This document shows, one piece after another, positions 1 to 6,744 of a stretch of DNA of 11,636 bases; positions within the stretch are counted from its first letter, which is position 1; each line of letters opens with the position of its first letter. Made by a program: the position numbers and the translations under genes. Source of the DNA: an uncultured Prevotella sp. (GTDB lineage: Bacteria > Bacteroidota > Bacteroidia > Bacteroidales > Bacteroidaceae); assembly GCA_900556795.1 (NCBI GenBank), contig USQD01000037.1, forward strand, positions 1 to 11,636. The letters are read 5' to 3'. The notes under the pieces were generated by a model. That model saw nothing but the letters and a program-made list of their open reading frames with translations. It was not told the origin of the DNA and did not search any database.

Positions 1-78
1 CCCATTCCGAACAGAGAAGTTAAGCTCACTTGCGCCGATGGTACTGCAATGCAATGCGGGAGAGTAGGTAGCCGCCTT
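1..78 (+). rRNA. rrf: 5S ribosomal RNA, 3' part
   Basis: The window opens inside a 5S rRNA gene. The conserved stretch cccattccgaacagagaag at 1-19, followed by ttaagctc, is the hallmark of bacterial 5S helix III and loop B/C. The downstream gggagagtaggt at 58-69 is the helix IV/V to loop E region found near the 3' end of 5S. The 5' part is missing, cut by the window edge. The exact 3' end is estimated at about 76-80, because the closing helix partner lies outside the window. An intrinsic terminator follows within about 15 bases, so this is the end of an rRNA operon read left to right. Confidence 0.95.
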
Positions 79-89
79 CTTTTATCAAG

Positions 90-122
90 AGCCTCGATTA
101 CGAAAGTAGTCGGGGCTTTTTT
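90..122 (+). terminator. Intrinsic terminator of the rRNA operon
   Basis: Arm 90-100 (agcctcgatta) pairs with 107-117 (tagtcggggct) over 11 pairs including G-U wobbles. The c101-g106 pair then closes a GAAA tetraloop. A run of six T residues follows at 117-122. This is a textbook rho-independent terminator just downstream of the 5S gene. The GNRA tetraloop makes it especially stable. Confidence 0.9.
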
Positions 123-127
123 GTTTT

Positions 128-211
128 CATGCGGATTTTATTTTCTCACGCAGATTGCTTTTTTTATGCAGATTGTTTTTTGTCACGCAGATTTCGCAGA
201 TGACGCAGATT
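128..211. repeat. Degenerate cgcagatt repeat cluster
   Basis: Six copies of a 9-10 base unit with core (a/t)(c/t)gc(a/g)gatt are visible, at about 128-137, 147-156, 165-174, 184-193, 193-201 and 202-211. The first copies are spaced 18-19 bases apart and the last three 9 bases apart, about half the larger spacing, so the array has a loose 9-base register. T-rich spacers separate the early copies. It sits in the rRNA-to-operon gap and has no reading frame of its own. It is too short and too degenerate to be CRISPR. Its role is unknown; similar short repeats are common in Prevotella and Bacteroides intergenic DNA. The rest of this 280-base gap (212-306) is AT-rich, with no gene that I can support. 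Confidence 0.7.
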
Positions 212-306
212 CTTTTGCTGGTTTATTTGTTTTCTACAGCATTATCTCTTTTTCACAGAAAGTGAACTTAGTCTTTTTGTATTATATGAGGGGATTATAT
301 ATAATG

Positions 307-338
307 AACAACCCAGAACAATGCTGCTCTGGGTTGTT
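307..338 (-). terminator. Probable terminator of the sulfatase operon
   Basis: Arms 307-317 (aacaacccaga) and 328-338 (tctgggttgtt) form a perfect 11-bp stem with a 10-base loop, 24 bases beyond the stop codon of sulfatase C. Read on the minus strand, the stem is followed by an A/U-rich tail (cattatatataat) rather than a clean U tract. It may therefore be a weak intrinsic terminator or a 3'-protecting hairpin. The tail contains the 12-bp palindrome attatatataat at 294-305. The hairpin is also present in rRNA-strand transcripts, so it could act as a convergent barrier. Confidence 0.65.
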
Positions 339-361
339 ATTTCATTTATTAGGTTTACTTG

Positions 362-1894
362 TTATTTTACTCTTCTCAAGATATTTTGCATTTCGAAAAC
401 AACTTTAGGATTTGCTTCAGCTACATTGTTTTGCTCGTAGAGATTGTCAGAGATTCGATAGAGCTGAGGATTAGGATCGTTGCCGGTCTCAATCTTTGGT
501 CCCCATTTTATCATTTTAGAACCATCATTTGGTTCTATGTATTTCCATTCTTTTGTGCGGATAGAAATTACATGATTGTTTGACATTTCTGCTACCCATG
601 GACGATGGACATTGTCGTTGCCGAGCAGATTTCCAAGATGGTTCTTGCTGTCGGGAGCACTGCCTTTAGGGAAGGTTGCACCAATAAGATTACCAAAGGA
701 TGCCATGAAGTCAATCTGTGACATGAGAACATCTGAGGTCTGATTAGGTTTTACCGACATAGGCCAACGAACGATAACTGGAATAGCAGTACCACCTTCG
801 AAAGCGCTGTACTTGTTACCACGCCAAGGACCTGCAGGCTTATGCCCATTTAAGAGCTCTTCAGCCTGATCCTGATAACCGTCATCAACTACTGGACCAT
901 TATCACTGGTCAACAATACGATGGTGTTATCTGCGATACCAAGTTTGTCTAAAGTCTCCATAATTTTACCTACTGACCAGTCGAACTGTACGATAGCATC
1001 TCCACGTACTCCCATGCTACTTTTACCACGGAAGCGTTCGTGTGGAAAACGAGGAACGTGTACATCGTTAGTTGCAAAATAGAGAAAGAAAGGATGATTG
1101 CTGTTCTTCTTGATGAAATCGATGGCATGGTTGGTGATTGAATCTGCAATATTTTCATCTTTCCACAATGCCTTACCGCCACCCTTCATATAACCGATTC
1201 TTCCTATACCATTCACGATTGACATGTTGTGACCATGACTAGACTTCATATTGTAGCATAATTCAGGATTGTCTTTTCCTGTAGGTTCTCCAGGAAAGTT
1301 TTTGAAATAGCTTACTTCAATAGGAGCAGAAGGATCGTAGTTGGCAACCTTACCATTTTCAATATATACACAAGGTACACGGTCGGCTGTAGCAGCCATG
1401 ATGTAGTGATAATCAAAACCGATATCAGCCAAAGCGGCAGGCAATGGTGCGTTCCAGTCTTGTTTACCAGTTTCTGCCCCCAGTCCTAGATGCCACTTTC
1501 CAATGGCACATGTTGTATAGCCAACGCTTTTGAACATATCAGCCATTGTAAACTGGCTAGGTTTGATGATCATACCAGCATCACCTGGAGCCACATCTGT
1601 ACCAGGTTTGCGCCAGGCATATTCACCTGTTAAGAGCGAATAGCGTGATGGGGTGCTTGTAGATGCAATAGCATGGGCATCTGTAAAGCGAATACCTTGC
1701 TTAGCCAATTTATCTACATTTGGTGTCTGTACGTTTTTGGCACCATAGCATCCCAAGTCTCCATATCCCAAGTCATCAGCTAAGATGATGATAACGTTCG
1801 GACGCTCTTTGTTTACTTTCACTTTCTTTGCGCCCATCGCTGAGGAACAAACTAGTGGCGATATCAAGACGATTGTTATATAAGTTTTATTCAT
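362..1894 (-). CDS. Sulfatase C, exported S1-family sulfatase (Ser-type)
   Basis: The product has 510 residues and is a type I (alkaline-phosphatase superfamily, S1) formylglycine sulfatase, which hydrolyses sulfate esters, here probably on a sugar. Residues 1 to about 22 form a hydrophobic Sec signal peptide, so it should act in the periplasm or at the surface. The metal pair is D40-D41 in LADDLGYGD. The maturation motif S-T-P-S-R has S80 as the residue converted to formylglycine. The GKWHLG motif supplies K133 and H135; other active-site residues are H279, D331-N332 (SDNGP) and K361. The EGGxR motif reads EGGTAIP, with alanine (A370) in place of arginine. The stretch HKPAGPWRGNKYSAFEGG and the RVPCVY segment recall a widespread arylsulfatase group that I tentatively link to SulfAtlas S1_15 (Gal/GalNAc 6-sulfatases); this is from memory and unsure. 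It is the last gene of the operon, 65 bases after the maturase, and ends with LRRVK. No Shine-Dalgarno sequence is seen, as usual in this phylum. Confidence 0.92.
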   Translation of the reverse strand: MNKTYITIVLISPLVCSSAMGAKKVKVNKERPNVIIILADDLGYGDLGCYGAKNVQTPNVDKLAKQGIRFTDAHAIASTSTPSRYSLLTGEYAWRKPGTDVAPGDAGMIIKPSQFTMADMFKSVGYTTCAIGKWHLGLGAETGKQDWNAPLPAALADIGFDYHYIMAATADRVPCVYIENGKVANYDPSAPIEVSYFKNFPGEPTGKDNPELCYNMKSSHGHNMSIVNGIGRIGYMKGGGKALWKDENIADSITNHAIDFIKKNSNHPFFLYFATNDVHVPRFPHERFRGKSSMGVRGDAIVQFDWSVGKIMETLDKLGIADNTIVLLTSDNGPVVDDGYQDQAEELLNGHKPAGPWRGNKYSAFEGGTAIPVIVRWPMSVKPNQTSDVLMSQIDFMASFGNLIGATFPKGSAPDSKNHLGNLLGNDNVHRPWVAEMSNNHVISIRTKEWKYIEPNDGSKMIKWGPKIETGNDPNPQLYRISDNLYEQNNVAEANPKVVFEMQNILRRVK

Positions 1895-1901
1895 GATAAT
1901 A

Positions 1902-1952
1902 GTTTATTCAAATAAACGTTTATTCTAATGTTAGTTTATACTATTAATAGTA
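1902..1952. promoter_or_regulatory. Cluster of perfect palindromes before sulfatase C
   Basis: This 65-base gap between the maturase and sulfatase C holds two perfect 14-bp palindromes: aataaacgtttatt at 1911-1924 and tactattaatagta at 1939-1952. The heptamer gtttatt occurs at 1902-1908, inverted at 1911-1917, and again at 1918-1924. Palindromes with no central loop do not make good RNA hairpins, so a DNA-binding dimer site is one reading. AT-rich chance is the other. No recognisable promoter was found alongside. Confidence 0.4.
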
Positions 1953-1959
1953 ATTCATA

Positions 1960-3198
1960 TTATATAAATGAGTTACTGTTCAGTGCTCTCATGATGTTTG
2001 ATGGAGGGCGTTCTGCCAACAGTTCCTTTTTCATAAAGTCCATGTAAGGAGCTACATGCGAATAATACAGATAATAACCTTTACATAGATAGTTTAAGCC
2101 TGGTTCACCAAACTTATCTTTCTCGAAACGGTTTTTAGGGCATTCACCATGACAGGCAAACTCCATATCACATTCTTTGCATTGGCGAGGAAGAGATGTA
2201 TGCTTGAGACGGCTAAATTCCTGCTGTTTTTTACCGTAGAGCATATCTATCAGCGATTGGTCTTTGATATTACCCAATTTATATTCAGGGAAAACAAAGT
2301 GATCGCAAGAATAGACATCTCCATTGTGTTCCATTACTCCTGCATGTCCGCATTCTTTAGAATAGGCGCAGATGCCAGGTAGCACACCCATCCAGTTGGC
2401 AAGTGTACAATCGAAGATTTCCACAAAGTTTTTACCCACATCGTGGCGCACCCAGTCATCGAAGATAGTGCAGAGGAAATTTCCCCACAGTTCTGGGGTA
2501 ACGGAAGCATCCGCAAGCGGAAATTCCTTTTTGTCTGCAAGACTCGCCAATGTGCGACCGTCTTTATGTTCTGTCAGTCGCTCTACGATAGGAGTAAATT
2601 GCAAGTATTGGCAACCGTTGTCCCTAAAGAAATGATAAAACTCCAGCGGATGTCCAGCATTATAGGCGTTGACCACCGCCATAGCATTCCATTCCACCCG
2701 ATGCTTTTTTAGGAGCTGGATGCCCTGCATCACCTTTTCCCAGGAAGGCTTTCCGGCAGGAGTTACGCGATAGTGGTCGTGATACTTCTGAGGTCCGTCG
2801 ATGGAAATGCCTACCAGCCAATGGTTCTGTGAAAAGAATTCACACCATTCATCAGTGAGAAGTGTACCATTAGTCTGGATGACGTTATCAATCTGTTTTC
2901 CGTGGGCGTACTTTTTCTGAAACGCCAGCGCTTTCTTGTAGAAATCGATGGATCGCATCAGCGGCTCACCTCCATGCCAAGTGAAAAGCACCTGCGGCAT
3001 GGTTTGTGCTTCGATGTATTCTCTGGTAAATTGCTCCAGCATCTCATCGCTCATCAGATGTCGGGAAGTGTTCTGGTAAAGATGGTTCTTTTCCAGATAA
3101 TAACAGTATTTGCAAGCCAGGTTGCAATGGGCGCCTGCGGGCTTCAGCATCACATACAGAGGCTTGGCAAATGGGGTTGCTATGTTGTCGTTCATCAT
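1960..3198 (-). CDS. Anaerobic sulfatase-maturating enzyme (anSME), radical SAM/SPASM
   Basis: The product has 412 residues, no signal peptide, and is cytoplasmic. It oxidises the catalytic Ser (or Cys) of unfolded sulfatases to formylglycine using S-adenosylmethionine, without oxygen. The radical SAM cluster motif CxxxCxxC is C25, C29, C32, followed by YYLEK. GGEP lies at 76-79. The C-terminal SPASM region has C277, C283, C298, C340, C343, C349, C353 and C372. Their spacing matches, almost residue for residue, the two auxiliary 4Fe-4S clusters of the Clostridium perfringens enzyme. D299, directly after C298, sits where that enzyme has its proposed catalytic base. All three sulfatases in this operon carry serine-type sites, so this is their likely dedicated activator. 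The protein opens MMND, so the start could be the second Met, three bases downstream. A large hairpin lies 22 bases before the start. It is similar in kind to the MdsB and chuR-type maturases of Prevotella and Bacteroides. Confidence 0.95.
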   Translation of the reverse strand: MMNDNIATPFAKPLYVMLKPAGAHCNLACKYCYYLEKNHLYQNTSRHLMSDEMLEQFTREYIEAQTMPQVLFTWHGGEPLMRSIDFYKKALAFQKKYAHGKQIDNVIQTNGTLLTDEWCEFFSQNHWLVGISIDGPQKYHDHYRVTPAGKPSWEKVMQGIQLLKKHRVEWNAMAVVNAYNAGHPLEFYHFFRDNGCQYLQFTPIVERLTEHKDGRTLASLADKKEFPLADASVTPELWGNFLCTIFDDWVRHDVGKNFVEIFDCTLANWMGVLPGICAYSKECGHAGVMEHNGDVYSCDHFVFPEYKLGNIKDQSLIDMLYGKKQQEFSRLKHTSLPRQCKECDMEFACHGECPKNRFEKDKFGEPGLNYLCKGYYLYYSHVAPYMDFMKKELLAERPPSNIMRALNSNSFI

Positions 3199-3220
3199 TT
3201 TTTCAAGTTTTACAAGTAAG

Positions 3221-3257
3221 GGAGTTAAGAAATTAAAGGAGTTAATTTCTTGACTCC
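3221..3257 (-). other. 16-bp intercistronic hairpin built from ggagttaa octamers
   Basis: Arms 3221-3236 and 3242-3257 pair over 16 positions with a single wobble or mismatch (T3226 opposite G3252) and a 5-base loop. The octamer ggagttaa occurs at 3221-3228 and 3238-3245. Its complement ttaactcc is at 3258-3265, and a one-change copy ttgactcc is at 3250-3257, so alternative pairings exist. On the minus-strand message the stem ends 22 bases before the maturase start and is not followed by a U run. A terminator is therefore unlikely; a stabilising, processing or translation-modulating element is more plausible. It could also be a small dispersed repeat. Confidence 0.65.
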
Positions 3258-3286
3258 TTAACTCCTTAATACATATTCGTTAAGAA

Positions 3287-4822
3287 TCAGAACTTAGGCA
3301 AGGTAATCTTGAAGTCCTTGCTGTCTCTGTGCTCCTTCTGTATGGCAGCCAGGAGTTCCTTTACGATTTCAGGATGCTCTGCCGCTACATTATGGTCTTC
3401 GTGGATATCCGATGCCAGGTTGTAGAGACGTGGCTCGCCCTTTACTACTACCATCTTCCAGTCGCCCTTTCTCACGCCAATCTGGTCGGTCTCATGAAAT
3501 TCCCAGTAGAGGTATTCGTGGTGCTTCTGCTCGGCATCCTTGCCCAGAAGGGTAGGAGCGATGGAAATACCGTCGAAGCCGTCGCCAGCCAACTTCTTGT
3601 TGGTGTAGCGCTTGGCAAAGTTCTTGATTCCGGCAAGGTCGCAGAAGGTTGGCATCAAGTCGTAGAAGGCAAACTGGGTGTCGTTTACGCTGCCTGCCTT
3701 GATATGCTCTGGCCACCAAGCGATGAATGGGATGCGGATTCCGCCCTCGTAACACTGGCGCTTCAAGCCTTTCAATTTTCCGTCGCGACCGAAGAATTGA
3801 GGGTCAGCACCGCCTTCTTCGTGAGGTCCATTATCCGATGTAAAGATGACAACGGTATTTTTGTCAAGTCCTTTCTCCTTCAGTTTTGCGAAAATTTCAC
3901 CTACATACTGGTCCAGACGAGTAATCATTCCGGCAAATTGGGCATGGGTATGCACCACCGCATTGTATCTTGAGTCTTCCCATCCGCCCCAGGTTTTATC
4001 CTCAAAGAATTTCTTCTGATAGTTCTCTAAGATGGAATCTTCTGGCTGAGCCAACTCTGCATGAGGTAGGGTATAGGTGAGGAATCCTACGAAAGGATGT
4101 TTATTATCCTGTTTGTCAATCCATTCCAAAGCCTTGTCGTGGATGATGCGTGCAGAATATTGTGTACGTTTGTAATAGTCTTTGCCAAACATCGGATACT
4201 GAATGTTCTGCTCCATGATGTCTCTTACTACAGCAGTATCCCCCAAAGCCTTGCTGTAACGGTTCAGGAAGTTAGGATAATAAAGATGTGCCTGGAACTG
4301 GCAAATGTAACCGTAGAATTCATCAACTCCACGTTTGTCTGGTGTAGAAGGAGAACCTTCGTATCCGCCTGCCCACTTACCGAAAACACCTGTATTATAA
4401 CCTTTATCTTTGAGCATTTCTGGAAGAATCTTATGCTGTGGATCGTAAGGTTCCTGACCAACGACAGAAAAGTCTTCGTTTACTCCATATTTTACCATTG
4501 GCACGTTTCTCCAATACTCTTTGTTGCCTCTTACGTGGGTATGTCCGCTATGCTGGCCTGTCATGATTGTAGCACGGGAAGGAGCCGAAACCGGAGAACC
4601 AGCGTATGCCTGCGTAAAGCGCATACCCTCTTTAGCCATCTGGTCGATGTGAGGAGTATGGATATATGGCTGGCCATAGCAAGCCAAGTCACCATATCCC
4701 ATATCATCACAGAGGATAAAGAGGATATTCGGCTGTTGTATGTTCTGTTTAGCCCCAGCAAGGGTAGGTAGGCAAATCATACCTACCCCTGTGAGACATA
4801 TCGTTTTACTTGTTCTGTTCAT
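3287..4822 (-). CDS. Sulfatase B, exported S1-family sulfatase (Ser-type)
   Basis: The product has 511 residues and is a formylglycine-dependent sulfate ester hydrolase. Residues 1 to about 24 form a Sec signal peptide with a likely cut after LAGA. D39-D40 (CDDMGYGD) bind the metal. The S-A-P-S-R motif places the formylglycine precursor at S79, followed by the distinctive GQHSGHTHVRGN (89-100). H254, D330-N331 (SDNGP), K354 and a full EGGIRIP (359-365) complete the active site. The motif that is usually GKWH reads GKWAGG, so alanine 151 stands where many S1 sulfatases have histidine. The GHTHVRGN segment and the GYICQFQAHLYYP segment (171-183) suggest a subfamily different from A and C; S1_16 or S1_20 are guesses from memory. 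The gap to sulfatase A is 37 bases, so the two are surely co-transcribed. GC content is higher in the 3' part of the gene (3301-3840, about 53%) than in the 5' part (4081-4680, about 45%). Confidence 0.93.
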   Translation of the reverse strand: MNRTSKTICLTGVGMICLPTLAGAKQNIQQPNILFILCDDMGYGDLACYGQPYIHTPHIDQMAKEGMRFTQAYAGSPVSAPSRATIMTGQHSGHTHVRGNKEYWRNVPMVKYGVNEDFSVVGQEPYDPQHKILPEMLKDKGYNTGVFGKWAGGYEGSPSTPDKRGVDEFYGYICQFQAHLYYPNFLNRYSKALGDTAVVRDIMEQNIQYPMFGKDYYKRTQYSARIIHDKALEWIDKQDNKHPFVGFLTYTLPHAELAQPEDSILENYQKKFFEDKTWGGWEDSRYNAVVHTHAQFAGMITRLDQYVGEIFAKLKEKGLDKNTVVIFTSDNGPHEEGGADPQFFGRDGKLKGLKRQCYEGGIRIPFIAWWPEHIKAGSVNDTQFAFYDLMPTFCDLAGIKNFAKRYTNKKLAGDGFDGISIAPTLLGKDAEQKHHEYLYWEFHETDQIGVRKGDWKMVVVKGEPRLYNLASDIHEDHNVAAEHPEIVKELLAAIQKEHRDSKDFKITLPKF

Positions 4823-4859
4823 AAATCTGTAATCTTAGATTTAATATATCTTCGATTTC

Positions 4860-6551
4860 TTATTCGTCTACCTTTAAGTTTTTGCGGTAGTTAGCGAGAA
4901 GTTTCTTCAATTCCTTTTCAATCTTCTGGGTGCCTGGCTTGCCGTAGATATTGTGCAACTCATTAGGGTCATTCTTGATGTCATACAACTCCCAGTAATC
5001 GATGTCGGCATCATTGGTGAAGTAGTTGATAGACTTCAGGGCATTGAAGCAGTTGTTCTCTCTTGTGCCTGGCTGTGCCTGGTACTTGTTCTCTACCACG
5101 GCTCTTTCGCCACCCTTGCCATAGAAATGAATTAACTTATAGCGTTCGGTGCGAACACCATCATGTTTGCGTACAAGGTGATAGGTTGGGTAGTCGTAAT
5201 AGTGATAGTACAGGCTCTTGCGCCACTTCTTCACAGGCTGACCGGCAAACAGCGGCTGGAGTGATGTTCCAGGCATGTACTTAGGCTTCTGCAAACCTGC
5301 CAGGTCGAGGAAGGTAGGTGCGAAGTCGATGTTCTGAACCATCTGGTTGCATTCACTCTTTGGCTGGATGTGCTTAGGATAGCTGATGATGAGTGGAGTG
5401 TGGAATGACTCCTCGTACATGAATCGCTTGTCGAACCATCCGTGCTCGCCCATGTAGAATCCCTGGTCGGATGTATAGACGATGATGGTGTTGTCTGAGA
5501 GATTGTTCTTGTCGAGGTAATCCAGCAGTCTGCCCACGCTCTCATCTACTGAGGCAATCACGGCCATATAGTCGCGGATGTAGTTCTGGTATTTCCACTC
5601 GATCAACTCCTTGCCGGTCAGGTTCTTGCTCAGAAACTCACGGTTTCTTGGCATGTAGTAGGCATCGATGATGGCACGCTGCTGTGGAGTCATGCGGTTC
5701 ATCTCGCCCATCAGTCCGGCATAGGAATCTCTACCCTCAGGAGTAGATGGATCGTACATCTCAGGAACCTTCAGGTCGCGTACCATCTCCATATACTTGT
5801 CGATAGACATCTTCTGGGTAGATGCTGCAGAACCACGGGTCTCGTAATCATCCCAGAAAGTTTCTGGCAATGGGAAGTTGACGTTGGCATACTTGCCTAC
5901 ATACTTGGTGTTAGGCATCCAGAGACGGTGAGGTGCCTTGTGGTGAACCAGCAGACAGAATGGCTTGTTCTTGTCGCGGTTGTTCAGGTACTCGATGGCA
6001 TGGTCAGTGATGAGGTCGGTGGCATAGCCCATCTCCTGCTTGAAGTTACCATACTGACCAGTTGAAGCAAATGTTGGGTTGTAATACTGACCTTGGTCGT
6101 CCAGAACATGATAGTAGTCGAATCCCTTAGGGCTGCATGACATGTGCCATTTTCCCACTACAGCAGTAGAATAACCTGCCTGCTGCAACAGTTCTGAGAA
6201 GAAGGTCTTGGTAGAGTCAATACCCTCAGCTAGCTGGCGCTGTCCGTTCTGGTGACTGTAAAGACCTGTCATCAGACATGCACGGCTTGGAGTAGAGAGA
6301 GAGTTCTCTACGAAAGCCTCGTTGAATTTCATTCCCCTTTCAGCTAGGCGGTCGATATTTGGTGTTGGAGCCAATTTGGAAATAGGACTACCGTATGCGC
6401 TGATAGCTTGCATCGCATGGTCATCACACATAATATACAAAATGTTAGGTCGATCTCCTGCATTCTGTGCAAAGATTGACAACGGTATTGCTTGCAAGGC
6501 TGCCAATGCGAGTAATGAGCGGTTGTTTTGCTTACGATTGTTTTTAATCAT
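4860..6551 (-). CDS. Sulfatase A, GlcNAc-6-sulfatase-like S1 sulfatase (Ser-type)
   Basis: The product has 563 residues, the longest of the three sulfatases. Residues 1 to about 28 form a Sec signal peptide ending SIFA. Metal ligands are D43-D44 (MCDDHAMQAISAYG). The S-T-P-S-R motif gives S86 as the formylglycine precursor. GKWHMS supplies K134 and H136, and H208 lies in HHKAPH. The late metal motif is SDQG (D362-Q363) instead of SDNG, followed by MGEHGWFDKRFMYEES with K375. CDDH, SDQG and WFDKRFMYEE are typical of sulfatases related to bacterial and animal N-acetylglucosamine-6-sulfatases (SulfAtlas S1_11-like), including, from memory, the mucin-desulfating enzyme of Prevotella RS2. GlcNAc-6-sulfate on mucin, keratan or heparan-type chains is thus the best substrate guess; specificity is inferred, not shown. 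It is the first sulfatase in the operon, 193 bases after susD and beyond an internal terminator. Confidence 0.93.
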   Translation of the reverse strand: MIKNNRKQNNRSLLALAALQAIPLSIFAQNAGDRPNILYIMCDDHAMQAISAYGSPISKLAPTPNIDRLAERGMKFNEAFVENSLSTPSRACLMTGLYSHQNGQRQLAEGIDSTKTFFSELLQQAGYSTAVVGKWHMSCSPKGFDYYHVLDDQGQYYNPTFASTGQYGNFKQEMGYATDLITDHAIEYLNNRDKNKPFCLLVHHKAPHRLWMPNTKYVGKYANVNFPLPETFWDDYETRGSAASTQKMSIDKYMEMVRDLKVPEMYDPSTPEGRDSYAGLMGEMNRMTPQQRAIIDAYYMPRNREFLSKNLTGKELIEWKYQNYIRDYMAVIASVDESVGRLLDYLDKNNLSDNTIIVYTSDQGFYMGEHGWFDKRFMYEESFHTPLIISYPKHIQPKSECNQMVQNIDFAPTFLDLAGLQKPKYMPGTSLQPLFAGQPVKKWRKSLYYHYYDYPTYHLVRKHDGVRTERYKLIHFYGKGGERAVVENKYQAQPGTRENNCFNALKSINYFTNDADIDYWELYDIKNDPNELHNIYGKPGTQKIEKELKKLLANYRKNLKVDE

Positions 6552-6641
6552 AATTTTTTATTTGTATAGTTAAAAATTAGTGTTGATTCTTGTTGAGTTT
6601 TATATATGGTAATATAATAGATTATACGGATTGACAAAATT

Positions 6642-6676
6642 GCAAAAAGAGGGGTGCCATCTCGGCACACCCTCTT
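6642..6676 (-). terminator. Intra-operon intrinsic terminator/attenuator after susD
   Basis: Read on the minus strand, 6676-6664 pairs with 6658-6647: twelve base pairs with one bulged base (6669) and a 5-base loop. A run of T residues follows immediately (complement of a6644-a6648), then gcaattttg. This has the form of an intrinsic terminator lying 70 to 100 bases beyond the susD stop and ahead of sulfatase A. Partial read-through would explain high susCD and lower sulfatase expression, a pattern known in Bacteroidota PULs. Alternatively it marks the true end of a susCD message, with an unseen promoter for the sulfatases downstream. Confidence 0.8.
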
Positions 6677-6695
6677 AATGTTTTACATGAACTCA

Positions 6696-6720
6696 CTTCT
6701 TTATATAAAGAAGGCTTCTT
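6696..6720 (-). other. 18-bp perfect palindrome with a third overlapping arm
   Basis: cttctttatataaagaag at 6696-6713 is a perfect palindrome that could fold as a 7-bp stem with a 4-base loop. A third copy of the arm, cttctt at 6715-6720, lets the middle arm pair on either side: AAGAA-GCC-UUCUU, or the longer stem. The structure starts 24 bases after the susD stop on the minus-strand message and precedes the terminator hairpin. It may protect the susCD 3' end, serve as a processing site, or form part of a small folding switch. Confidence 0.5.
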
Positions 6721-6744
6721 ATTTTTATATGATTACTTATGAAG

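Noticed and set aside
128..211. Possible CRISPR array
   Set aside because: Units are only about 9-10 bases and degenerate, with 0-10 base T-rich spacers; no cas genes are near.
49..408. 119-codon + strand open frame starting inside the 5S gene
   Set aside because: It begins in rRNA, runs through the terminator and repeat cluster, crosses the hairpin and ends inside sulfatase C; not a real gene.
1830..1894. Sulfatase C as a lipoprotein (PLVC near residue 16)
   Set aside because: The residue before the cysteine is valine, not Gly/Ala/Ser, so the lipobox is poor; an ordinary Sec signal peptide fits better.
3329..3973. 214-codon + strand open frame antisense to sulfatase B (and a 224-codon one at 4097-4771)
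   Set aside because: Both are opposite strongly supported sulfatase sequence with conserved motifs; their translations show no recognisable domain or sensible composition.
4823..4842. aaatct/agattt hairpin just before the sulfatase B start
   Set aside because: Only six A/T-rich pairs with an 8-base loop; expected by chance in such AT-rich gaps.
6577..6640. Sigma-70-like promoter (ttgtca, 17 bases, tattac on the minus strand) before sulfatase A
   Set aside because: Bacteroidota use a different consensus and the -10 match is weak; not enough to annotate, although a separate promoter here remains possible.
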